Shown here in pieces: positions 33,162-40,391 of a stretch of DNA of 40,391 nt. Both the position numbers and the translations under genes were made by a program. The stretch covers positions 1 through 40,391 of the forward strand of contig CAUJEL010000054.1 of the NCBI GenBank assembly GCA_963169875.1, read 5' to 3'. The number at the start of each line of letters is the position of its first letter. Positions within the stretch are counted from its first letter, which is position 1. The notes below the pieces were generated by a model. That model had not been told where the DNA came from. It worked only from the letters and a program-made list of their open reading frames with translations, and made no database searches. Source of the stretch: Candidatus Zhuqueibacterota bacterium. GTDB lineage: Bacteria > Zhuqueibacterota > Zhuqueibacteria > Residuimicrobiales > Residuimicrobiaceae.

Positions 33162-33479
33162 GGCTTTGTCTCCGTTCAATCATAATTTTTGCAGGCCATG
33201 AATTGGTGCTGCCGGGGATTTTCGCAGCACAGTTGGAGCATGAAACGGCAACACGCAGATTAAAATAAGCAACCAGAATACAAAAATCCAGATATTTCAG
33301 GTTGTGGCGCAATTATTGTAAGTATAGGGTTGAGCGGACGGTTCACAACATTACATAATTGACTGTTAATTTATGAATTTATCGCGTCTTAATATTCAAT
33401 CTGTTGTATAAATTAATTTACACAATGAGCTTTGGGTGTAACAATTTTATGGTAAAATAATTTAAACAGGGAAAAGGCG
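33162..33479. other. Divergent promoter region, no gene
   Basis: This 318-bp, AT-rich region separates the leftward GH operon from the rightward secreted protein. A TTGACT at about 33360 and TATAAA near 33411 occur but not with proper spacing. Both promoters should be here; none is assigned with confidence. Confidence 0.55.
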
Positions 33480-35369
33480 ATGAGGAAAAATATGTTAACT
33501 GCGAAAAAATGGCAATTGGGAGCCATGATGATGCTCATGCTGGCATTTCAGGTGAGCGCCCAATCCTGGATCACGACCTGCGACACCGGCGTCCAGGTTG
33601 AAATCCTCGGCAAAGGCATGGGTACCAGGGATGCAACCACCAATCCTGTGCAGATCAATATTCCCAATCCGGAGACGGTGGACAGCATCCTGGTTCAGGT
33701 AGTCCTGAAAGTGCCGGATGGCACGCCAGCGCCAAATCATGTCCAGTTGACTACCACCACGCAGAATGTGTCTCTGAACGTTCCCAAGATCATTGTCGAA
33801 GGTATGGGCTATCATTATGAGACCGTCCTGCATGGCAGTTCGTTTGTCAAAGCTCAGGTCTATGGGACCGGCACTTCCAGTTATTTTTCGCCGCGCGCTC
33901 TGGTGCTCTATGTTTTCCGGCATGGATACTTTGGGACTTATCATACGGGAGAATATGTACACAAAGGCATCTGGTGGGATGCATCGGACCGGCCGCACAG
34001 CTACAGCAGGATTTATACAGTTCCTGCCACCATGGGTTTAAAAAATATAACCGCCACGTTTGCGGTGACCGACAAGGACTCGAATACCGGCCGCGATGTG
34101 ATCTTGCGCGCCCAGGCCGGCGCCATCAGCCAGCAACAGACTTTTCTGACCTCCTCCGAAGGCGAAGAAATGCTGCTGAAAACATTAACCCTGGTGAACG
34201 TCCCCGGCGATGTCACCACCGTCACAGTTACGGTCACTTCACCAGATGATCATGGCGATTCCGTCTACTGGAGTGGTGTGGATATCAGCACGGCCTGTGA
34301 AATGGATTTCGGCGATGCGCCTGAACCCTGCTTCCCGACGCTGCTGGCCAGCGATGGAGCGCGTCATCTGTACAAGCCAGGCTATTTCCTCGGGAACAGC
34401 ATCGATACGGAGAGCGATGGACATCCGAATGTGGAAGCCACCGGCAATGACCTGGATGGCATTGACGATGAAGATGGCGTCGAGTTTCTCACTGATTTTA
34501 TGTACGGCCAGGAAGCCAGCATCCAGGTGACCGCCTCCGCACCTGGTTATCTCAACGCCTGGATCGATTTTAACAGCGACTGCGTCTGGGGTGAAATCGA
34601 ACACCCCATTAAAGACCGCTGGATCGAGGCAGGCAGTCACACCTTCTCATTCGTCGTGCCGATTTCCCTGTTACCCTCATACAGCACGGTGGCGCGATTC
34701 CGTTTCAGTTCGCAACGCGGATTGACGCCCACAGGTCTGGCCATTGATGGAGAAGTGGAGGATTACCTTGTTCATGTTTTTGAACCGGTGGAATTGACCA
34801 GTTTTCAAGCTTCAGCCGACCTGAACCGGGTTGTCCTGCAGTGGCAAACCGCGTCCGAAAGTGAAAACCTCGGCTTTTACATCTACCGGTCTGAAAGCGA
34901 AGACGGTGTATTCAGCCGTATCAATACAGAACTAATTCAGGGTGCCGGTACCAGTGCGAGCAAACAGTCCTATCAATATATCGATAAAAACGTCTCCGCG
35001 GGAAATATTTATTACTACCGGCTGGTCGATGTTTCAACGCGGGGGATTGAACAGTGGCACGGACCGGTGGTGGTGGAGTTGATAAAGCCCACCCAGGATC
35101 AGCTCGAGCAGAATGCGCCCAATCCATTCAACGCCCATACGCGTATTTCTTACTCGATTAAAAAAGGCGGGGATGTATCGCTGGCGATCTATAATTTGCA
35201 GGGGCAGCTGGTGCGCACGCTGGTTGAGGCCAGGCAGCAAGCCGGGTCCTATTCGGTCATCTGGGACGGCAAGAATTTTGACGGCCGCGATGTTCCCAGC
35301 GGGACCTACCTCTACACCATGCAGACGCCGGACGGTGAGTTGAGTCACCGCATGACCCTGGTTAAATAA
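33480..35369 (+). CDS. Secreted protein with GEVEDY domain and FlgD/T9SS-type C-terminal tail
   Basis: This 629-aa protein has a signal peptide (MLTAKKWQLGAMMMLMLAFQVSA) and AAAGG before ATG 33480. The N-terminal ~250 residues are beta-rich with no recognised enzyme motif. Residues ~270-440 form a GEVEDY-type domain (DFGDAPEPCFPTLLASDGARH, ending GLAIDGEVEDYLVH). Then comes a fibronectin-like stretch (ELTSFQASADLNRVVLQWQTASESENLGFYIYRS), and a final ~85-residue tail (NPFNAHTRISYSI, SVIWDGKNFDGRDVPSGTYLY) of the FlgD-like/T9SS type A sorting class. It is likely displayed at the cell surface. It is divergent from the GH operon. Confidence 0.85.
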   Translation: MRKNMLTAKKWQLGAMMMLMLAFQVSAQSWITTCDTGVQVEILGKGMGTRDATTNPVQINIPNPETVDSILVQVVLKVPDGTPAPNHVQLTTTTQNVSLNVPKIIVEGMGYHYETVLHGSSFVKAQVYGTGTSSYFSPRALVLYVFRHGYFGTYHTGEYVHKGIWWDASDRPHSYSRIYTVPATMGLKNITATFAVTDKDSNTGRDVILRAQAGAISQQQTFLTSSEGEEMLLKTLTLVNVPGDVTTVTVTVTSPDDHGDSVYWSGVDISTACEMDFGDAPEPCFPTLLASDGARHLYKPGYFLGNSIDTESDGHPNVEATGNDLDGIDDEDGVEFLTDFMYGQEASIQVTASAPGYLNAWIDFNSDCVWGEIEHPIKDRWIEAGSHTFSFVVPISLLPSYSTVARFRFSSQRGLTPTGLAIDGEVEDYLVHVFEPVELTSFQASADLNRVVLQWQTASESENLGFYIYRSESEDGVFSRINTELIQGAGTSASKQSYQYIDKNVSAGNIYYYRLVDVSTRGIEQWHGPVVVELIKPTQDQLEQNAPNPFNAHTRISYSIKKGGDVSLAIYNLQGQLVRTLVEARQQAGSYSVIWDGKNFDGRDVPSGTYLYTMQTPDGELSHRMTLVK

Positions 35370-35378
35370 AAACAAGCT

Positions 35379-35423
35379 TGCGCCGGCGGATTAAACAGAA
35401 TACCTGTGAAAGCCGCCGGCGCA
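35379..35423. terminator. Bidirectional hairpin between convergent genes
   Basis: TGCGCCGGCGG (35379-35389) and its exact complement (35413-35423) form an 11-bp GC-rich stem with a 23-nt loop that contains a small inner stem (ACAG/CTGT). It lies between the rightward secreted-protein stop and the leftward ferredoxin-like stop, 9 bp and 10 bp away, so it can serve both. Confidence 0.75.
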
Positions 35424-35433
35424 GAAATACGGG

Positions 35434-36273
35434 CTACAAATTTTCGTCCTTGAGAATCTCGCCTTTCAAACCCACCACAATCTGCCGCAGCGGTATCTGC
35501 CGCTGCGACTGGTTAAGGGCGATCTGCGCCAGTCGCAGTAAACCGCTGCAGCAAGGCACCTGCATCATCATCACCGTCAGGCTCGAAATTTCCGCTTCCT
35601 GGATCAACGCCGTCAGCTTTTCCACATACGTCTCCAGCCCCTGGTCCAATTTGGGGCAGGCGATTACCAGTGTTTTGCCCTGCAAATAAGCGCCGTGAAA
35701 TTCACCGAGACTGAAGGCGACGCAATCCGCGGCGAGCAAGAGGTGTGAGCCATGGAAATGCGGCGCCAACGGATTGATCAGATGCATCTGAATGGGCCAG
35801 TGCGTGAGCTGGGAAGGCATGGCCTCGCCGGAGGCCGTTGCTGGAGCGGCTGCAGGCGTAAAGGTTGCTGTTTGCTGCCCCGGACAACCGGCGTGGGCCT
35901 TTTGCGCGGATATGCCCAGATAATCCGGAATGGGGATTCCCTGATCCTGCAAATAAGCGATGGCATCACCGAGATAGTTCATCTGGCCATGCTCATACAA
36001 ATGTCGCAGATGTGCAAGGATGGTATTGCGGCCCTGGGCGGCGATGATGGCCATGACTTTGCGCTCGTCATAGGCTTCCGCTTCGCGCTCCTCCACAGTG
36101 ATGGCGCCTTCCGGGCAGTGGCCGATGCAGGCGCCCAGACCGTCGCAGAGCAGGTCGCTCACCAGGCGCGCCTTGCCGTCAATGATCTGCAAGGCGCCCT
36201 CGGGACAATTGGGGATGCAGAGTCCGCATCCGGTGCATTTCTCCTCATCTATCTTTATGATCGTGCGTTTCAT
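35434..36273 (-). CDS. Two-cluster ferredoxin-like protein with cysteine-bearing C-terminal domain
   Basis: This 279-aa protein starts at ATG 36273 (GAGGAAATC upstream); the longer frame is not supported. The N-terminal ~65 residues bind two 4Fe-4S clusters (CTGCGLCIPNCPEG and CDGLGACIGHCPEG). A helical middle is followed by CPGQ and a C-terminal ~110-residue domain with conserved-looking cysteines in LAADCVAFS, VIACPKLD and QVPCCSGL. No enzyme name can be given; such proteins occur in anaerobes, and the late cysteines could bind metal or take part in redox. It is divergent from typA and convergent with the secreted protein. Confidence 0.82.
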   Translation of the reverse strand: MKRTIIKIDEEKCTGCGLCIPNCPEGALQIIDGKARLVSDLLCDGLGACIGHCPEGAITVEEREAEAYDERKVMAIIAAQGRNTILAHLRHLYEHGQMNYLGDAIAYLQDQGIPIPDYLGISAQKAHAGCPGQQTATFTPAAAPATASGEAMPSQLTHWPIQMHLINPLAPHFHGSHLLLAADCVAFSLGEFHGAYLQGKTLVIACPKLDQGLETYVEKLTALIQEAEISSLTVMMMQVPCCSGLLRLAQIALNQSQRQIPLRQIVVGLKGEILKDENL

Positions 36274-36426
36274 GATTTCCTCGCTGGTTGCCAATACCGT
36301 CTTCAATTTAGGTAATAAAATAAGAGATTTTAAATACAAAAACAACTGTCGTGCAGCAGGAAAAAAGCAGTTGGCCGTATTATATAATAAATCGTGGCAA
36401 ATTTCATTTTTTCTTTGTAAATTATG

Positions 36427-36454
36427 GGCTGTCAATCACAGGCCATTTTTTGGG
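36427..36454 (+). promoter_or_regulatory. Hairpin with T-run upstream of typA
   Basis: GGGCTGT and ACAGGCC flank a 5-nt loop (one mismatch) and are followed by ATTTTTT, about 30 nt before the typA start. It resembles a small attenuator or leader terminator. It may also be accidental. Confidence 0.3.
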
Positions 36455-36484
36455 CCGTATTTCACTTTCGAACTGGTTTATAGA

Positions 36485-38326
36485 ATGAAAAATCTGACCC
36501 CCAATTCCGCCTTACGCAATATCGCCATCATCGCCCACGTTGATCATGGCAAAACCACCCTCGTCGACCAGATGTTCCGTCAGAGCGGCCTGTTCCGCGA
36601 GAACCAGCAGGTCGAAGATCGCATCATGGACAACATGGATCTTGAACGCGAACGCGGCATCACCATCGCCGCCAAAAATTGCTCGGTGACCTGGCAGGGC
36701 ATCAAGATCAATATCCTCGACACCCCCGGCCACGCGGATTTCGGCGGCGAAGTGGAACGTGCCCTCAAGATGGTCGACGGGGCGATCCTGCTCGTCGATG
36801 CCTCCGAGGGCCCGCTGCCGCAAACCCGCTTTGTGCTTAAAAAAGCACTGGAAGGTCATCTCAAAATTATCGTGGTCATCAACAAAATCGACCGCAAGGA
36901 CGCGCGGCCGCAGCAGGTCCTCAATGAAATCTACGACCTGTTCATCGATCTCGATGCCACCGAAGAACAGATCGAATTCCCGGTGCTCTTCGCTATTGGA
37001 CGTGAAGGCGTGGCGCAGACCAGTCTGGATGCAGCCGGCACCGATTTGACGCCGTTGTTCAACACCATATTGGCGTATATCCCGGCCCCGCACTTTGATC
37101 CCGCTGAACCATTCCAGATGCTGGTGTTGGATTTGGATTATTCCGATTATCTCGGCCGGCTGGCCATTGGCAGGGTTTTCAATGGCGCCGCGCATAATAA
37201 CGATGCCTTGATGTGTATCGATGCGGACAATGCCGCACACCCGCTGCGCGTCACCCGCATTCAGGTCTATGACGGCATCAAGCTTAGTGAAACCGATACC
37301 GCCGCGCCGGGAGACATCATTATTTTAGCGGGCATCGATGAGGTGGCCATCGGGGATACCATCTGCACACAGCAGGCGCCCAAAGCCCTCAAACGCATCA
37401 CGGTCGATGAACCCACCATCTCCATGCTCTTCACCATCAACACTTCGCCTTTTGCCGGCCGGGAAGGCAAGTATGTGCAATCCGGCAAGCTCCGCGAACG
37501 CCTGATGCGTGAGACCATGCGCAATGTGGCCATCCGCATCGAAGAGGCGGACAGCCCCGATCGTTTCATCGTCAAAGGCCGCGGCGAATTTCAGATGGCG
37601 ATCCTCATCGAGACCATGCGCCGGGAAGATTATGAACTCTGCGTAGGCCGGCCCCAGGTCATTTTTAAATACAAGGATGGACAAAAACTGGAGCCCATCG
37701 AACACCTCTTCATCGATTGCGAAGAACAATTCCTCGGCATCGTCACGGAAAAATTATCGCGGCGCAAAGCCAGAATGATCAATCTGGTCAACCACGGCAC
37801 CGGCCGCGCGCGCGTCGAGTTCTCCGTTCCCTCCCGCTCCCTGATCGGTTACCGCAATGAATTCCTCACCGACACCAAGGGCACCGGCATCATGAACTCC
37901 TATCTCCAGGGCTATGAACCCTTCCGCGGCGATTTCACCACGCGCTTGACGGGATCCATTGTCTCCGACCGCCAGGGCGAAACCGTGGCGTATGCGCTCT
38001 CCAATCTTGAGCCGCGCGGCATTCTTTTCGTCAGCCCGGGCGAAGCCACCTATGAGGGGCACATTGTGGGCGAACATAATCGCGACAACGACATCGATGT
38101 CAACCCCTGCAAACAGAAAAAGCTCACCAACATGCGCAGCTCGACCAAGGACGAAGCGATCCAGCTGACACCATGCACGCCCCTCACACTGGAACGCGCC
38201 ATCGAATTCATCAAGGACGATGAAATGGTGGAGGTAACGCCGAAATCGATTCGCTTGCGCAAAAATGTGCTGTCAGCGATGACGCGGCACACGGGGGACC
38301 GCCGGCAAAACGGGAAAAATGAGTGA
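36485..38326 (+). CDS. typA: Ribosome-associated GTPase TypA/BipA
   Basis: This 613-aa protein has the standard TypA length. ATG 36485 gives [31 protein letters not shown]; an open upstream extension is not part of the family. G1 is AHVDHGKT, the switch I region is [13 protein letters not shown]3 is DTPGHADF and G4 is NKID. The elongation-factor-G-like domains and the TypA-specific C-terminus ([21 protein letters not shown]) follow. It assists ribosome assembly and stress adaptation. The ribosome site is weak. Confidence 0.96.
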   Translation: MKNLTPNSALRNIAIIAHVDHGKTTLVDQMFRQSGLFRENQQVEDRIMDNMDLERERGITIAAKNCSVTWQGIKINILDTPGHADFGGEVERALKMVDGAILLVDASEGPLPQTRFVLKKALEGHLKIIVVINKIDRKDARPQQVLNEIYDLFIDLDATEEQIEFPVLFAIGREGVAQTSLDAAGTDLTPLFNTILAYIPAPHFDPAEPFQMLVLDLDYSDYLGRLAIGRVFNGAAHNNDALMCIDADNAAHPLRVTRIQVYDGIKLSETDTAAPGDIIILAGIDEVAIGDTICTQQAPKALKRITVDEPTISMLFTINTSPFAGREGKYVQSGKLRERLMRETMRNVAIRIEEADSPDRFIVKGRGEFQMAILIETMRREDYELCVGRPQVIFKYKDGQKLEPIEHLFIDCEEQFLGIVTEKLSRRKARMINLVNHGTGRARVEFSVPSRSLIGYRNEFLTDTKGTGIMNSYLQGYEPFRGDFTTRLTGSIVSDRQGETVAYALSNLEPRGILFVSPGEATYEGHIVGEHNRDNDIDVNPCKQKKLTNMRSSTKDEAIQLTPCTPLTLERAIEFIKDDEMVEVTPKSIRLRKNVLSAMTRHTGDRRQNGKNE

Positions 38327-38345
38327 AGCGGGAAAAATAGCGGGG

Positions 38346-38695
38346 TTCAGCATCCTTTAACTTATTTCTCGTTCCATCCTCGGAACGCCGCAAGGCACCA
38401 GATGCTGATTTGCGCCATTGCGGCATCCTTGAAAATATTTCTCGTTCCATCCTCGGAATGCCGCAAGGCACCAGATGCTGATTTGCGCCATTGCGGCATC
38501 CTTGAATCTAGTTCTCTTTTAATCTTCAAAACGCCGCAAGCGTCAGGATGCTAGTCGGTTCGATTGCAGCATCCTTGAAAGTATTTCTCGTTGTATCTTC
38601 AGAATGCCGCAATTAACAGGACGCGGATCAGCTGCATTGCGGCATCCTGATGAATTTTCACATCTTCCGGTTCCACCCTCAGAATGCCGCAAGCC
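38346..38695. repeat. 73-bp tandem hairpin array
   Basis: The core GCCGCAA recurs at 38387, 38460, 38533, 38606 and 38686 (three periods of 73, then 80). Each of the first four units pairs ATGCCGCAA with TTGCGGCAT some 24-26 nt later: copy 2 is perfect over 9 bp, copy 4 perfect over 10 bp, copy 1 has one mismatch and copy 3 two. Loops differ in copies 3 and 4, while the spacer TATTTCTCGTT-ATC is partly kept. A half unit ends the array. It fills the space between convergent typA and the TPR lipoprotein. No coding frame of note. Confidence 0.85.
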
Positions 38696-38702
38696 GATCA
38701 AC

Positions 38703-39683
38703 TCAAGATTTTAACTTTTCAATATATGCCAGCAATGCCTCGGCATAGGATCCATAGTTTTTGCCATCCACAAGCCAGGTCGCCGAATCCGCAGGATTTA
38801 ATCCATTGGCCGGCGCCAACACAGTGACCTGGGTCTGCGCGGAGGGAAAATCCTGAATGTAGAAATAGGCTTCCGCAAGACCGAGGCGCAAATCCTTGCT
38901 GTCCACTTTGCTGTTATGGCTGAAGGTGTAGTTGGGATTGAGGGTCAAGACTTTGGCCAGATTTTCAATGCAGGGTCCGTACTTTTTCAACGCCAGGTTC
39001 ACAAATCCCAGCCCCACCATCGCATCGCTGAAATTCAGTTTTTGCTGAATCGCCTTGGAAAAATAGGCCAGCGCCTGCGACATCGAATCCACCGAGGCAT
39101 CCGCATAACACCAGCCCAGGCCGTTCAAGGCATCGGGTGAAGTGGGCAGTTTCGCATACAACGCTTTAAAGTAGGCAATGGCGTTACGAATTTGCCCTTT
39201 TTCATACTCTGCCCATCCCGCTGGTGCGAGATCCGCCAATCCCAATCCCGTCTTGAAGGTCAGTTCCTCAGAGCTCACCGTCCCGCCTTTGGACGTAGAT
39301 TGCACCTTATAATAATAATTTGTATTCGACCGCAGTCCACTGAGCAAGGCGCTGTGTTGGGTCTGGGTCACATAGCTGCTATCATTGAATATAAGCTGAC
39401 CGCTTAAAAAACCATATTTCACCACAGTCGAAGATTCAATATCCGTCTCCCAGGTGACGGTTGCCGTGGCATCGGTTATATCACTCACGGCCGGCGCCAC
39501 AGTGATGTTCGGTTTGGGAAAGGTCTTGGGCTCCGTTGGATTCTTGCTGCCGCAATTCAGAACTGCGAGCCCCAGGCCCGCAAGGATCAGTATCCTCGCC
39601 GCGTACATCCTCCGCCCTCTTCCCGCCTTGATCCCGGCGTTGCGTATTTTTGCACAGTACACTATTTTTTCTGATCGTTTCAT
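38703..39683 (-). CDS. TPR lipoprotein with fibronectin type III-like domain
   Basis: This protein is 326 aa from ATG 39683 (GAGG about 8 nt upstream, 11 nt after the preceding stop). An in-frame ATG at 39608 also has a site and gives a textbook lipoprotein signal (MYAARILILAGLGLAVLNC), so the true start may be there. After a Pro/Lys-rich linker, residues ~60-145 resemble fibronectin type III (ATATVTWETDIESSTVVKYG, SNTNYYYKVQ). The rest is TPR-like (GWAEYEKGQIRNAIAYFKALYAKLP, ALNGLGWCYAD, NLAKVLTLNPNY). Such proteins scaffold envelope complexes. It is probably cotranscribed with the upstream secreted protein. Confidence 0.85.
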   Translation of the reverse strand: MKRSEKIVYCAKIRNAGIKAGRGRRMYAARILILAGLGLAVLNCGSKNPTEPKTFPKPNITVAPAVSDITDATATVTWETDIESSTVVKYGFLSGQLIFNDSSYVTQTQHSALLSGLRSNTNYYYKVQSTSKGGTVSSEELTFKTGLGLADLAPAGWAEYEKGQIRNAIAYFKALYAKLPTSPDALNGLGWCYADASVDSMSQALAYFSKAIQQKLNFSDAMVGLGFVNLALKKYGPCIENLAKVLTLNPNYTFSHNSKVDSKDLRLGLAEAYFYIQDFPSAQTQVTVLAPANGLNPADSATWLVDGKNYGSYAEALLAYIEKLKS

Positions 39684-39694
39684 TTTCTTTCCCT

Positions 39695-40391
39695 CTATTG
39701 GAGAATCAGCATTTTACGGGTGAATGTCTGTTGGGCGACTTTGCACTGATAGAAATAGACGCCGCTGGCCACTTGACTCCGATCATCCCGGCGTCCATCC
39801 CATTGCAGGGTATGGATGCCTGCGGCATAGACACCTTGTACCAGCGTCCTGACCTTTTCGCCAAGTATATTATAAATAATGACCTCCATTTCCTGACGCT
39901 GTGGCAGCTCAAAAACTAGGGTTGTTTTTTCAGCGCCAAGACGGAAAGGATTGGGGTAATTTTGATGCAGTGCAAACTGCGCCGGGATGCTTTGTGCAGT
40001 GGCGATGACGCGAATCGCACCCGTGTGGCTGATTTTTGCCGTCAACAAATCATCCATTTGTTGGGATTTCACGGCCAACCAGGATCCGTCCGGCTGCTGC
40101 AGTTCAAATTGATGGATCCGTTGAACGCCCGCCGGCAACCTGTACTGTACCTCCGCGGGTTGCTGCAAGGAAAGCTGCGCCGGACCGAGCAGATAATGGC
40201 GCTGACCTTCCGTCCCATTGGCGCCCTTCACCTCTGATTCCATCAGGGTCATATAACCATCCTGACGTAAAGAAGCGCGTGGAAAATGGATCTGAATTTG
40301 TCCGTCCGCGGAGAGCAAATCCCCGCCCGTTTCCGCTGCAACGAACTGCGCAGCGATCTCTTTTGCACTGCTTCCGGTATTGCCAGCCAGG
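39695..40391 (-). CDS. Secreted protein with FlgD/T9SS-type tail, 3' part only
   Basis: The frame is open to the right edge, so at least 231 C-terminal residues of a larger protein are visible and its start lies outside. A beta-rich stretch (PAEVQYRLPAGVQRIHQFELQQPDG) precedes the final ~80 residues with QNYPNPFRLGAEKTTLVFELP, VIYNILGEKVRTLV, TLQWDGRRDDRSQVASGVYFYQ and a basic end. This is the same sorting-tail class as the protein at 33480-35369. The TPR lipoprotein gene follows 11 nt downstream. Confidence 0.85.
   Translation of the reverse strand, partial: LAGNTGSSAKEIAAQFVAAETGGDLLSADGQIQIHFPRASLRQDGYMTLMESEVKGANGTEGQRHYLLGPAQLSLQQPAEVQYRLPAGVQRIHQFELQQPDGSWLAVKSQQMDDLLTAKISHTGAIRVIATAQSIPAQFALHQNYPNPFRLGAEKTTLVFELPQRQEMEVIIYNILGEKVRTLVQGVYAAGIHTLQWDGRRDDRSQVASGVYFYQCKVAQQTFTRKMLILQ

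Noticed and set aside
38346-38695. CRISPR array or integron attC cluster
   Set aside because: Repeats include the palindromic arms over most of each unit, two of the loops are identical rather than unique spacers, and no cas or integrase gene is near.

Overview
The window is bacterial chromosome with dense operons, mostly on the minus strand. It probably comes from an anaerobic, often uncultured lineage of the FCB superphylum (Calditrichota/KSB1-like). This is inference from gene style: two secreted proteins end in FlgD/T9SS-type C-terminal tails, there is an OmpA porin with thrombospondin type 3 repeats, several secreted glycoside hydrolases, and a four-subunit 2-oxoacid:ferredoxin oxidoreductase. 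No rRNA or tRNA gene was recognised, so taxonomy is not proven.

Layout. 1-34: the first codons of a leftward gene resembling an IS21-type transposase. 156-1646: a KamA-family radical SAM aminomutase with a suspicious 5' end. 1660-1975: tandem ~128-bp repeats. 1994-3619: TSP3-OmpA outer-membrane protein. 3740-7865: four tightly packed leftward genes (coiled-coil protein; Roadblock-like/TM/BON/OmpA-like protein; Ras-like GTPase with a degenerate G3; sigma-54 enhancer-binding protein with GAFTNA in place of GAFTGA). They lie behind a consensus-perfect sigma-54 promoter at 8038-8054. This is the best candidate for an undescribed system. 8247-9726: a small membrane protein, a zinc ribbon protein and YigZ.

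9807-18018 is a fatty-acid/phospholipid operon in the order yceD-rpmF-plsX-fabH-fabD-fabG-acpP-fabF-rnc-acyl-CoA dehydrogenase, with a sigma-70-like promoter at 18046-18074 and hairpins on both sides of acpP. 18104-23646 reads leftward as cDPG synthetase-like NTPase, carbamate kinase, ferredoxin, 2-oxoacid oxidoreductase alpha, beta and gamma, then Ndk. 23708-24703 is dusB with a clear terminator.

25151-33161 is a secreted carbohydrate-degradation cluster (GH2, aldose 1-epimerase lipoprotein, GH27 alpha-galactosidase, GH97) that points to galactose-containing glycans; no transporter or regulator lies with it. A divergent secreted GEVEDY/T9SS-tail protein (33480-35369) follows, then a two-cluster ferredoxin-like protein (35434-36273), TypA/BipA (36485-38326), a 73-bp hairpin repeat array (38346-38695), a TPR lipoprotein, and the 3' part of another secreted protein that runs off the right edge.

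How the parts work together: the fab operon makes acyl-ACP and feeds PlsX. The 2-oxoacid oxidoreductase with its ferredoxin links 2-oxoacids, acyl-CoA and low-potential electrons. The GH cluster releases and epimerises galactose outside the cytoplasm. The sigma-54 operon looks like a self-activating envelope GTPase module. Two of the four convergent intergenic spaces carry tandem hairpin repeats and a third carries a single strong hairpin.
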